From positions 2,718,001-2,782,000 of the forward strand of contig NZ_JAFBBP010000001.1 of NCBI RefSeq assembly GCF_016907275.1: 64,000 bases of DNA. Reading direction: 5' to 3'. The stretch comes from Micromonospora luteifusca (GTDB lineage Bacteria > Actinomycetota > Actinomycetes > Mycobacteriales > Micromonosporaceae). The notes under the pieces are model-generated. The model was given only the letters and a program-made list of their open reading frames with translations. It was not told where the DNA came from and searched no databases. A program made the translations under genes and the position numbers. Shown here in pieces: positions 40,138 to 48,204 of this stretch (the first letter of the stretch is position 1; every line of letters starts with the position of its first letter).

Positions 40138-41361
40138 TCAGCTGAGGGTGGGGACTTCCACACCGAGCACAGCCTGCTCGTCGGGGCGGTGCACGAGCAC
40201 GTCGACCAGGTACGACTGGACCGCGTGGCGCATCCCGACGTCCCGGCCGGCCTGCTCGGAGAGCAGCCACTTGTGCTCGATGATCTGCGCGAACAGCTCC
40301 TGCGGCTCCAGCTTCTGACGAAGGTGCGCGGGAACGGCCCGGACCACCGGCTCGAAGACCTCGGTGAGCCAGCGGTGCGCGGCCTGCTGCTCGTCGACCA
40401 GGTCACTTTCCGCCCGGTAGGCGTCCAGGTCGTTGAGCAACTTGCGGGCCTGGTTCTCCTCAGCGTCCAACCCGGTAAGCCGCAGCAGCCGCCGGGTGTG
40501 GTACCCGGCGTCGACCACCTTCGGCCGAACCAGGTAACGCCCATCGTCGATCGATGACATGGCAACCTCGGCCACGTCGAAGCCCAGTTCGTTGAGGCGG
40601 CGGATCCGGCCCTCGATGTCGTGCCGGGCCTCCCTCTCGACGGCCTGCTCGTAGGTGATCTCGTGCCAGAGCCGCTCGTAGCGCTGCACGACCTCCTCGC
40701 AGACCACCTCCGGGTCGATGGACTCGTGCAGCAGGCCGGCGGCCTGCAGGTCCAGCGCCTCGCCGAAGATGTTCACCCGGGCGATCTCCAGGTCCTCACC
40801 GCGCTGCCCATTGGAGAGTGAGTTGTGCAGCGCGCCCGTCTCCGCGTCCACCAGGTAGGCGGCGAAGGCACCCGCGTCCCGCCGGAACAGGGTGTTCGAC
40901 AGCGAGCAGTCGCCCCAGAAGAAGCCGGTCAGGTGCATCCGCACGATCAGGGCGGCGAGCGCGTCGAGCAGCCGGCTCATCGTCTCCGGACGCAGGGTGT
41001 GCGAGAAGAGCGCCCGGTACGGCAGCGAGAACTGCAGGTGCCGCGTGATCAGCACCGATTCGAGGGGCTCCCCGTCCTCGGTCTGCCGGTCGGCGACGAC
41101 CGCCACCGCCTCGACCGACGGAAAGTCGATCCGTTCCAGGGCCCGGAGCAGGTCGTACTCGCGCTCGGCGATCCGCTCGCGGGTCTCCTTGAACGCGTAC
41201 ACGTAGTCGCCCAACCGGACGAACCGGACGATGTGCCGGGAGATGCCCTGCGGCAACGCCACCAGATGTTGGGCAGGCCACTCCTCCAGCGGTGTCGACC
41301 AGGGAAGGTCGAGCAGCGCCGGGTCCACGAGGGCAGACGTGATCCGCACGGGCACAAGCAT
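40138..41361 (-). CDS. DUF4032 protein with a kinase-like fold
   Basis: The 407-residue protein matches DUF4032. It carries kinase-like signatures: YVYAFKETRERIAEREYDLLRALE (about 53-76) with a lysine and glutamate placed as in protein kinases, FFWGDCSLSNTLFR (about 143-156) matching the catalytic D-x4-N loop, and AYLVDAETG (about 163-171) in the place of the DFG segment. It may phosphorylate a small molecule or a lipopolysaccharide-like substrate, but the family has no known function. ATG at 41361 is used. It is divergent from a PAP2 phosphatase gene, 90 bp apart. Confidence 0.85.
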   Translation of the reverse strand: MLVPVRITSALVDPALLDLPWSTPLEEWPAQHLVALPQGISRHIVRFVRLGDYVYAFKETRERIAEREYDLLRALERIDFPSVEAVAVVADRQTEDGEPLESVLITRHLQFSLPYRALFSHTLRPETMSRLLDALAALIVRMHLTGFFWGDCSLSNTLFRRDAGAFAAYLVDAETGALHNSLSNGQRGEDLEIARVNIFGEALDLQAAGLLHESIDPEVVCEEVVQRYERLWHEITYEQAVEREARHDIEGRIRRLNELGFDVAEVAMSSIDDGRYLVRPKVVDAGYHTRRLLRLTGLDAEENQARKLLNDLDAYRAESDLVDEQQAAHRWLTEVFEPVVRAVPAHLRQKLEPQELFAQIIEHKWLLSEQAGRDVGMRHAVQSYLVDVLVHRPDEQAVLGVEVPTLS

Positions 41362-41451
41362 GACTGGTCGTCCCCCGTATCCGCCCCTGATCGTGGTTGG
41401 GCCCACAGCGCCGCACACCCCGGCCTCGCGCCGGGCCGGTAGCGTGGTCGC

Positions 41452-42198
41452 GTGCTCAAACCCACAGCGGTACGACGTGACCTGCGGCTACGGCCCGTCC
41501 GCCCGGCCGGCTGGTGGTTCGACGCGCTCCTGCTGGTCGGGTTCGGCGCGTTGACCCTCGCCCTCGCCGGGGGTGCGTTGCTCGGTCTGGACCTCGCGGT
41601 CCGGGAGTGGGCCTACGCCCATCACCCAGCGCCGATCTACTGGACGGCCCGGGTGTTCAACTTCCTCGGGCAGGGTGGTTGGCTGCTGATGCCGCTCGCC
41701 GGGGCGCTCGCCGTCGCGGTGGCCTGGCGGAGCCGCACCGTCCGGCCACTGCTGCTGCTGGCGGGGGCGTTCGTCCTCCTTTATCTGACGGTCGGGCCGC
41801 TCAAGGTCCTGACCGACCGGGCCGCGCCCAGCTCCGACCTGCCGCCGACCCAGTCGGTTCGGATCTTCAACAACCTGCCGCCCACCGAGTACGACCTGTC
41901 CTACCCGTCCGGGCATGTCGCCAACGCGATCGTTTGGTACGGGGTGATGGCCGTCCTGCTGACCGCGCTGACGGCGGGGCGACTGCACCCGAACGTGCAC
42001 CGACTGATCCGATTCGCTCCGCCGGCGATCCTGCTCGTCACCACGACCTACCTGAACTTCCACTGGCTCACCGACGGCGTGGCGGCCCTGCTGCTCGGGG
42101 TCTTCCTGGACCGGCTGCTGCACCGGGTGCCCTGGGACGACATCCCGCTCCCCCGACGGCTACGCGATTGGGACCGGCCGTTCACCTCGTACCCCTAG
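41452..42198 (+). CDS. PAP2-superfamily membrane phosphatase
   Basis: The 248-residue protein has five or six membrane helices and the PAP2 phosphatase motifs: KVLTDRAAP (about 119-127, motif 1), YPSGHVANAI (about 151-160, motif 2 with His) and a motif 3-like NFHWLTDGVAALLLG (about 203-217, His and Asp). Such enzymes dephosphorylate lipid phosphates such as phosphatidic acid or undecaprenyl pyrophosphate at the outer face of the membrane. GTG at 41452 is used. The amino-acid permease gene follows after 11 bp. Confidence 0.87.
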   Translation: MLKPTAVRRDLRLRPVRPAGWWFDALLLVGFGALTLALAGGALLGLDLAVREWAYAHHPAPIYWTARVFNFLGQGGWLLMPLAGALAVAVAWRSRTVRPLLLLAGAFVLLYLTVGPLKVLTDRAAPSSDLPPTQSVRIFNNLPPTEYDLSYPSGHVANAIVWYGVMAVLLTALTAGRLHPNVHRLIRFAPPAILLVTTTYLNFHWLTDGVAALLLGVFLDRLLHRVPWDDIPLPRRLRDWDRPFTSYP

Positions 42199-42209
42199 GG
42201 TTTCAGTCC

Positions 42210-43445
42210 GTGAATCAACTGGCGCGGCGGCTGGGCGTACCCGATGCGGTTGTCATCGGGTTGGGCTCGATGCTCGGCGCGGGCGTCTTCGTGGTCTTCG
42301 GCCCGGCGGTGGCGGCGGCCGGCGGCGCCGGCCTGCTGCCCGCGCTGGTGCTGGCCGGCTTCGTCGCCTTCTGCAACGCGACCAGCTCGGCGCGGCTCGC
42401 GGCCCGTTACCCGGAGTCCGGCGGCACCTACGTCTACGGCCGGGAGCGCCTCGGGCCGTTCGCCGGGTTCCTGGCCGGCTGGGGCTTCGTGGTCGGGAAG
42501 ACGGCGAGCTGCGCGGCGATGGCGTTGACCATCGGGGCGTACCTCTGGCCGGGCCAGGCCCGGCTGCTCGCCGCCGGCGCGGTGCTCGCGGTGACCGCGG
42601 TGAACCTGCGCGGCATCGGCAAGACCGCCACCGTGACCAGGGCGTTGGTCGCGCTGGTGCTCGCGGTCCTCGTCCTCGTCACGGTTGTCGGCGTGGTGGG
42701 CGGGCCGGTGCACCTGGACCGGCTCGGCGCACCCGGCGGTTCGGCGCGGGGCGTGCTCACCGCTGCCGGGTTGCTGTTCTTCGCCTTCGCCGGGTACGCC
42801 CGGATCGCCACGCTCGGCGAGGAGGTCCGCGACCCGCAGCGGACCATCCCGCGTGCGGTGCCGCTGGCGCTCGGGGTGGTGCTCGTGATCTATCTGGTGC
42901 TGGCCGTGGTCGCCCTCGGCGTGCTCGGTGCCGACCGGCTGGCCGACTCCGCCGCGCCCCTGGTCGACGTGGTGACCGCCGCCGGGCTCCCCGGCCTGGC
43001 GTGGGTGGTCCGCGCCGGTGCCACCATCGCGGTCGTCGGGGTGCTGCTGTCCCTGGTCGCCGGGGTCGGCCGGACCACCCTCGCGATGGCCCGCCGCCGT
43101 GATCTGCCCAGCGCGCTGGCCGTCGTGCACCCCGTGCACCAGGTGCCGCACCGCGCCGAAGTGGCGGTCGCCGCCGTGGTGATCGTGGTGGTGCTGCTCG
43201 GCGACGTACGCGACGCGATCGGCTTCTCCAGCTGCACGGTGCTCGTCTACTACGCGATCACCAACGCGGCGGCGCTCACCCTGGGCCGAGACCCGGACCG
43301 GCGGTTGCCGGTCCGGGTGCTCGCCGGTCTGGGGCTGGTCGGCTGCCTGCTACTGGCGGTCAACCTGCCGCTGGGCAGCGTTCTCGCCGGCTTCGGTGTG
43401 CTCGCCGTCGGTGCCGCCTTCTACGCCCTGCGGGCTCGCCACTGA
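42210..43445 (+). CDS. APC superfamily amino acid permease
   Basis: The 411-residue protein has about 11-12 membrane helices. The first helix carries the APC signature GLGSMLGAGVFVVFGPAV (about 18-35), and a central AGLLFFAFAGYARIATLGEEVRDPQRTIPRAV segment (about 188-218) is diagnostic of APC transporters, including the E-E-V-x-(D/N)-P motif. It imports or exchanges amino acids or polyamines; the exact substrate is unknown. GTG at 42210 lies 11 bp after the PAP2 stop. It is convergent with the DrrB-type permease, 19 bp away. Confidence 0.92.
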   Translation: MNQLARRLGVPDAVVIGLGSMLGAGVFVVFGPAVAAAGGAGLLPALVLAGFVAFCNATSSARLAARYPESGGTYVYGRERLGPFAGFLAGWGFVVGKTASCAAMALTIGAYLWPGQARLLAAGAVLAVTAVNLRGIGKTATVTRALVALVLAVLVLVTVVGVVGGPVHLDRLGAPGGSARGVLTAAGLLFFAFAGYARIATLGEEVRDPQRTIPRAVPLALGVVLVIYLVLAVVALGVLGADRLADSAAPLVDVVTAAGLPGLAWVVRAGATIAVVGVLLSLVAGVGRTTLAMARRRDLPSALAVVHPVHQVPHRAEVAVAAVVIVVVLLGDVRDAIGFSSCTVLVYYAITNAAALTLGRDPDRRLPVRVLAGLGLVGCLLLAVNLPLGSVLAGFGVLAVGAAFYALRARH

Positions 43446-43464
43446 CCCTGGCAGGCGGCCGGAG

Positions 43465-44250
43465 TCAGCGACTCAGCCGCCGGTAGCGGCGCACCGCCAA
43501 CGGGGCGAACGTCGCGATCAGCAGCACCGGCCACAGGACCGCCAACAGCATCGCGTGCTCCGCCGGCCAGGAGGTGCCACCGAGGCCCGGATTGCCGAAC
43601 AGTTCGCGGATCGCCGCGACGGTGGCCGACAACGGATTCCACTCCGAGATCGTCCCGATGACCGACGGCATCAGCTCGGGCGACACGAAGACATTGGAGA
43701 TCGCGGTGAACGGGAACGCCGCCGGAAAGACGATCACACCGACCGTGTCCGGGTTGCGGACCAGTAACGCCAGGTAGATCCCGACCCAGGTGATCGCGAT
43801 TCGCAGCAGCAGGAGGAGACCGACGGCGAGCAACGCCTTGCCGACACCCTGTCGCCACTGCCACCCGACGAGCAGGCCACAGATCAAGAGGGTGGACATC
43901 TCCAGCAGGGCACGCAGCAGGTCGGCGGCACTGCGACCGGTCATCAGGGCGGACCGTGCCATCGGCATCGACCGGAACCGGTCGACCACGCCCCGGCTGA
44001 GGTCCAGCGCCACGCCGGTCGCGGTGGCCCCCAGCCCGTACAGCATCGTCATCACGAACACCCCCGGCAGCAGGAACTCGCGGTAGCTGCCGCCACCGGA
44101 CACCTGCATACCGCTGCCGAACACGTACCCGAAGACCAGCACGAACATGATCGGCAGTGAGAAGTAGAGGATCAGCTCCTCCGGCGCGCGTACCACGTGG
44201 GTCATGTTCCGCCTGGTCATCGTCCAGCCGTCAGCGATCACAGCGGTCAT
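43465..44250 (-). CDS. ABC-2 transporter permease, DrrB-like
   Basis: The 261-residue protein has six membrane helices and the DrrB-type features PEELILYFSLPIMFVLVFGYVFG (about 22-45), YREFLLPGVFVMTMLYG and FRSMPMARSALMTGR (about 95-110) before the middle helices, ending VSPELMPSVIGTISEWNPLSATVAAIRELFG. DrrB-type permeases export drugs such as daunorubicin. ATG at 44250 overlaps the DrrA-like stop. A longer upstream frame is an artefact across the ATPase gene. Confidence 0.92.
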   Translation of the reverse strand: MTAVIADGWTMTRRNMTHVVRAPEELILYFSLPIMFVLVFGYVFGSGMQVSGGGSYREFLLPGVFVMTMLYGLGATATGVALDLSRGVVDRFRSMPMARSALMTGRSAADLLRALLEMSTLLICGLLVGWQWRQGVGKALLAVGLLLLLRIAITWVGIYLALLVRNPDTVGVIVFPAAFPFTAISNVFVSPELMPSVIGTISEWNPLSATVAAIRELFGNPGLGGTSWPAEHAMLLAVLWPVLLIATFAPLAVRRYRRLSR

Positions 44251-45236
44251 GCCACGTCCGCCTTTCGTCCCGCGGCGACGGGCTCGCGGGCCTCGTCCGG
44301 CCGGTGTCCGGTCAGGTGCAGAAACGCCTCGTCCAACGTTGCGCGCCGCAGACCGATGTCCTCGACCGCGATCCCGGCGTCGTCCAGCGCGCGTACCACG
44401 TCGACCAGGCCAGCGACGCGATCGACCACCGGCACGCTGAGCCGGCGGAGCTCCGGGTCGAGTTCGGGCTCCGCGCCGCAGATCGGCGCGACGAGGCGGG
44501 CAGCGCGGCTCAGCTCGGCCGCGTCGCGTACCACCACCTCGATCCGGTCGCCACCGGTCATCGACTTCAGCTCGTCCGGCGTGCCCTCGGCCACCACCCG
44601 GCCGGCGTCGATCACCGAGATCCGGTCGGCGAGCTGATCGGCCTCCTCCAGGTACTGCGTGGTGAGCAGCACCGTGGTCCCGTCCGCGACGAGACCACGG
44701 ACCAGGTCCCACACCTGGTTGCGGCTGCGCGGGTCCAGGCCGGTCGTCGGCTCGTCCAGGAAGAGCACGCGCGGCGTACGGATCAGGCTGGCGGCGAGGT
44801 CCAGTCGTCGGCGCATCCCACCCGAGTACTCACCGGCGGACCGGCTCGCCGCCTCGTCGAGCCCGAACCGTTCCAGCAGGTCGCCAGCGCGTCGACGGGC
44901 CTCCCGTCGATCGAGCCGGAACAGTCGGCCGAACAACTCCAGGTTCTGCCGGCCGCTGAGGATCTCGTCGACCGCTGCGTACTGCCCGGTCAGCCCGATC
45001 CGGGCGCGCACCTCGTCCGGCTGGCGCAGCACGTCGTACCCGGCCACCGTGGCCCTTCCCGTGTCGAAGCGCAGCAGCGTGGTGAGGATCCGTACGGCCG
45101 TCGTCTTGCCCGCGCCGTTCGGTCCCAGCAATCCGTGGACCGTGCCGGTCGGCACGGCCAGGTCAAATGCCTCCAGCGCGCGGGTCGGGCCGTACCGCTT
45201 GCCCAGACCCTCGGCGACCACCTCGAATGTCGTCAT
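44247..45236 (-). CDS. ABC transporter ATP-binding protein, DrrA-like
   Basis: The 329-residue protein is a DrrA-type ATPase: Walker A LLGPNGAGKTTAV (about 36-48), signature YSGGMRRRLDLAASL (about 137), Walker B VLFLDEPTTGLDP (about 158), H-loop TTQYLEEAD (about 190), and the C-terminal dimerisation region ending LDEAFLHLTGH as in DrrA. It powers the adjacent permease. The gene follows the AfsR-like regulator by 30 bp on the same strand, suggesting one transcript. It is not beside any recognisable antibiotic biosynthesis genes. Confidence 0.93.
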   Translation of the reverse strand: MTTFEVVAEGLGKRYGPTRALEAFDLAVPTGTVHGLLGPNGAGKTTAVRILTTLLRFDTGRATVAGYDVLRQPDEVRARIGLTGQYAAVDEILSGRQNLELFGRLFRLDRREARRRAGDLLERFGLDEAASRSAGEYSGGMRRRLDLAASLIRTPRVLFLDEPTTGLDPRSRNQVWDLVRGLVADGTTVLLTTQYLEEADQLADRISVIDAGRVVAEGTPDELKSMTGGDRIEVVVRDAAELSRAARLVAPICGAEPELDPELRRLSVPVVDRVAGLVDVVRALDDAGIAVEDIGLRRATLDEAFLHLTGHRPDEAREPVAAGRKADVA

Positions 45237-45266
45237 GCCCCCACGGTGCGGTGCGACGCTGACGGA

Positions 45267-48119
45267 TCACGCACCGTCCGCTGACGGCGGCGCACCGGCC
45301 TTCTCCGCCTCGGTGATCTCCTCAAGTGCGAGAAGGATCTCCGCGCGGGCGGCCTCACCGACGTACCAGCCGGTGAGCCCGCCGGCCAACGCCTCCTCGC
45401 AGAACCGTCTCGCGGCGGCCAGGTCCCCGCGCAGCCGGGCCACCTGGGCGAGACCGAGCCGGGCGCTGGCCACGAACTCGGGCGCGCCGCTGCGCTGCGC
45501 GAGGAGCAGCGCACCGGCGAAGTCGTCGTGCGCCGCCGCGAGGTCACCGGCGCGCAGCCTTATCTCGCCCCGGGTACGCAGCATGTCGGCCTGGTCGACG
45601 GCCGAGCCGAGCGCCTCGACCAATCCCATGGCCTCATCCATGTGGGTGCCCGCCGTCTCCGGGTCGCCCTGCCAGGCAGCCAGTTCGCCCAGTGCACCGA
45701 GGGTGATCATGCAACCCCACCGGTCCCCGGCACTCCGGAAGCCCTCGAGTCCGGAGGCCAGCGCCGCCCTGGCCTGGTCCCACTGGCCGCCCCACATCAA
45801 CGCCGAGCCGCTCCCCATCGCGCCGAGCGCGTTGATCCACACGTCCGGGCCGACCAGCCGCCGCAACTCCCGCATCAGTTCGTCGACGTGCTCGGCGCCG
45901 CCGGACGGTGGCCCGGTCGAGATCCCCGACAGATACAGCAGGAACGGTTGTCGAGGCGGCCGGTCGAGGCTACGGATCACGGACCGTTGCGTTCCGAGAG
46001 AGGGCAGCGGACCGGAGCCAGCGAGCGAGGCGTTGTAGACGCAGAGGGCGAATTCCTCGGTCAGCCCCGGCGGTGCTTCGGGGCCGAGTAGTTCGAGGAC
46101 GTCGGCGGCCAGCCGGGCACCTTCCCCGCGCATACCGCGCAGCCACCAGTAGAACGACAGGGCCGCCACCAGCCCAGCCGCATCGGACGCGTCACCGGCG
46201 GCCGTGGCTCGGCGCAACGCCGCGTGCAGGTTGTCCCGCTCCGCGTCGAGCAGCCGCAACCAGTGCAGCTGTTCGGCGCGTCGGAGGTGGTCGCTGGCGG
46301 TCCAGGCGAACTCCAGGAAGTACTCGGTGTGCGCGCGACGTAGCCGGTCGGCCTCGTCGGCCTCGGCGAGACGCTCGGCGCAGAAGGCCCGCACCGTTTC
46401 GAGCATCCGGTACCGGCCACCGGTCATCTCCACGAAGGACTTGTCGACCAGACCGGTGAGCGCGTCGACGAACTCGGAGGCGGGCAGGCCGCAGACCCGC
46501 CCGGCCGCCTCCAGCGTGGCCCCACCGGCGAAGACGGTCAGCCGTCGGGCCACTCTCCGTTCGGCGTCGTCGAGCAGATCCCAGCTCCACTCGACCACGG
46601 CCCGGAGGGTGCGGTGTCGCGGCGACACGGCCCGACTGCCCGTGGACAGCAGCCGGAACCGGTCGTCGAGACGGGCGGCCACCTCGGCGACGGACAGCGC
46701 CCGCAGTCGCGCGGCGGCCAACTCGATCGCCAACGGCAGGCCGTCGAGGCTGCGGCAGATCCGCAGCACCATCTCGACGTTGCTCGGCGTGACGGTGAAG
46801 TCGGGCGCCACGTCGACGGCCCGCTGGGCGAAGAGCCCGACCGCCGCGTACTCGTCGGTGTCCAGCGCGGACGCGCCGAGCGGCGGCAGGGTGAGCCCGG
46901 ACAGCGGGCACAACGCCTCACCGGCCAACCCGAGCGGCTCCCGACTCGTGGCCAGGACGCGCAATGCCGGGCACGCGCTCAGCAACCGGGCAGCCAGCCG
47001 GGCCGCGTCGACGAGGACGTGCTCGCAGTTGTCGAGCACCAGCAGCAGTCGCCGCTCGGCGAGCGCCTCGACCAACCGGTCGGTGGTCAGCCGGCCCGGC
47101 TCGGCCGGGGCGCGCAGGCCCGCGTCGCGCAGCCCGAGCGCGCTCAGCACCGCCTGCGGTACGTCCGATCCGTCGGCCAGCCCCGCCAGCTCGACGAAAC
47201 GAACCTCCCCGTCGACGTGGCCGGCAGCCTCGATCGCCAGGCGGGTCTTACCCGCACCTCCGGGGCCGGTGAGGGTGACGAGCCGGCGCTCGCCGAGCAG
47301 GTCGCCGACACGCTTGAGCTCCTCCTCGCGCCCGACGAACGTGGTGAGTTGACTCGGCAGCGCCGGTTCGGCCGACCCGCGTTCCTCACCACGCAGCACC
47401 GCCAGGTGAATCGCGGCCAGCTCCGCCGATGGATCAACGCCGAGTTGCTCGGCCAACGTGTGCCGGGCGTCCTCGAACTCGGCCAGCGCCTCCGCCGACC
47501 GCCCCAGGGCGGCCAGGGCGCGCATGAGCTGGCCGCGCAAGCGCTCCCGCAACGGATGCGCGGCGACCAACTCCCGTAGCTCCGCGATCAGCGCGCCGTG
47601 TGCGCCCAACGCCAGGTCCGCCTCGACCCGATCCGCGATGGCGGCCAGCCGCAGTTCGTCCAGCCGGGCCGCCTGCGCGAGCGCATCGGCTGCGCCGAGG
47701 GCGTCGGCCAGGGCAGGACCACGCCACAACTCCAGCGCCTCGCGCAACACCGCCGCCGCCCGGGTCCAGTCTCCATCGACGAGCGCCCGGCGTCCCGCCT
47801 CGGCGAGCCGTTCAAACCGGTACGCGTCGACGTCGTCGGGATCCACAGCGAGGCGATAACCGGCCGGGTGGAACTCGACCGGGTTGTGCTCGGCGGGCAG
47901 CGCCTGGCGCAGCCGCGACACCTGGGACTGGAGCGCGTTTGCCGCGCCCCGCGGCGGATGCTCCCCGTACAGACCATCGATCAGCCGCTCGGCGGAGACC
48001 ACCCGACCCGCGTCGATCAGCAGGAGCGCCAGCAGCGCGCGCAGCCGCGGACCGCCCACGGGGACCTCACGCCCGTCGGCCAGCAACACCTGGGTCGGCC
48101 CCAGGATGCGGAAACGCAT
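45267..48119 (-). CDS. AfsR/SARP-type transcriptional regulator with NB-ARC and TPR-like region
   Basis: The 950-residue protein has an OmpR-like DNA-binding domain (about 1-95: MRFRILGPTQVLL, ANALQSQVSRLRQAL), a BTAD domain (about 97-245), and an NTPase domain with Walker A LTGPGGAGKTRLA (about 283) and Walker B RRLLLVLDNCEH (about 362). The second half is helical repeats of TPR type. This is the AfsR-family layout that activates secondary metabolism or other ATP-dependent regulatory targets. It is 30 bp from the DrrA-like gene, so it probably controls the exporter. The ATG at 48119 is clean. Confidence 0.92.
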   Translation of the reverse strand: MRFRILGPTQVLLADGREVPVGGPRLRALLALLLIDAGRVVSAERLIDGLYGEHPPRGAANALQSQVSRLRQALPAEHNPVEFHPAGYRLAVDPDDVDAYRFERLAEAGRRALVDGDWTRAAAVLREALELWRGPALADALGAADALAQAARLDELRLAAIADRVEADLALGAHGALIAELRELVAAHPLRERLRGQLMRALAALGRSAEALAEFEDARHTLAEQLGVDPSAELAAIHLAVLRGEERGSAEPALPSQLTTFVGREEELKRVGDLLGERRLVTLTGPGGAGKTRLAIEAAGHVDGEVRFVELAGLADGSDVPQAVLSALGLRDAGLRAPAEPGRLTTDRLVEALAERRLLLVLDNCEHVLVDAARLAARLLSACPALRVLATSREPLGLAGEALCPLSGLTLPPLGASALDTDEYAAVGLFAQRAVDVAPDFTVTPSNVEMVLRICRSLDGLPLAIELAAARLRALSVAEVAARLDDRFRLLSTGSRAVSPRHRTLRAVVEWSWDLLDDAERRVARRLTVFAGGATLEAAGRVCGLPASEFVDALTGLVDKSFVEMTGGRYRMLETVRAFCAERLAEADEADRLRRAHTEYFLEFAWTASDHLRRAEQLHWLRLLDAERDNLHAALRRATAAGDASDAAGLVAALSFYWWLRGMRGEGARLAADVLELLGPEAPPGLTEEFALCVYNASLAGSGPLPSLGTQRSVIRSLDRPPRQPFLLYLSGISTGPPSGGAEHVDELMRELRRLVGPDVWINALGAMGSGSALMWGGQWDQARAALASGLEGFRSAGDRWGCMITLGALGELAAWQGDPETAGTHMDEAMGLVEALGSAVDQADMLRTRGEIRLRAGDLAAAHDDFAGALLLAQRSGAPEFVASARLGLAQVARLRGDLAAARRFCEEALAGGLTGWYVGEAARAEILLALEEITEAEKAGAPPSADGA

Positions 48120-48204
48120 GACATGGATTGTCGCTCAGTGCCGGCCGGTTCCTGCTCACCGATCCGCCGGCGTTGCTGATCTTCACCGGCTGTGCCGGGT
48201 GGCG

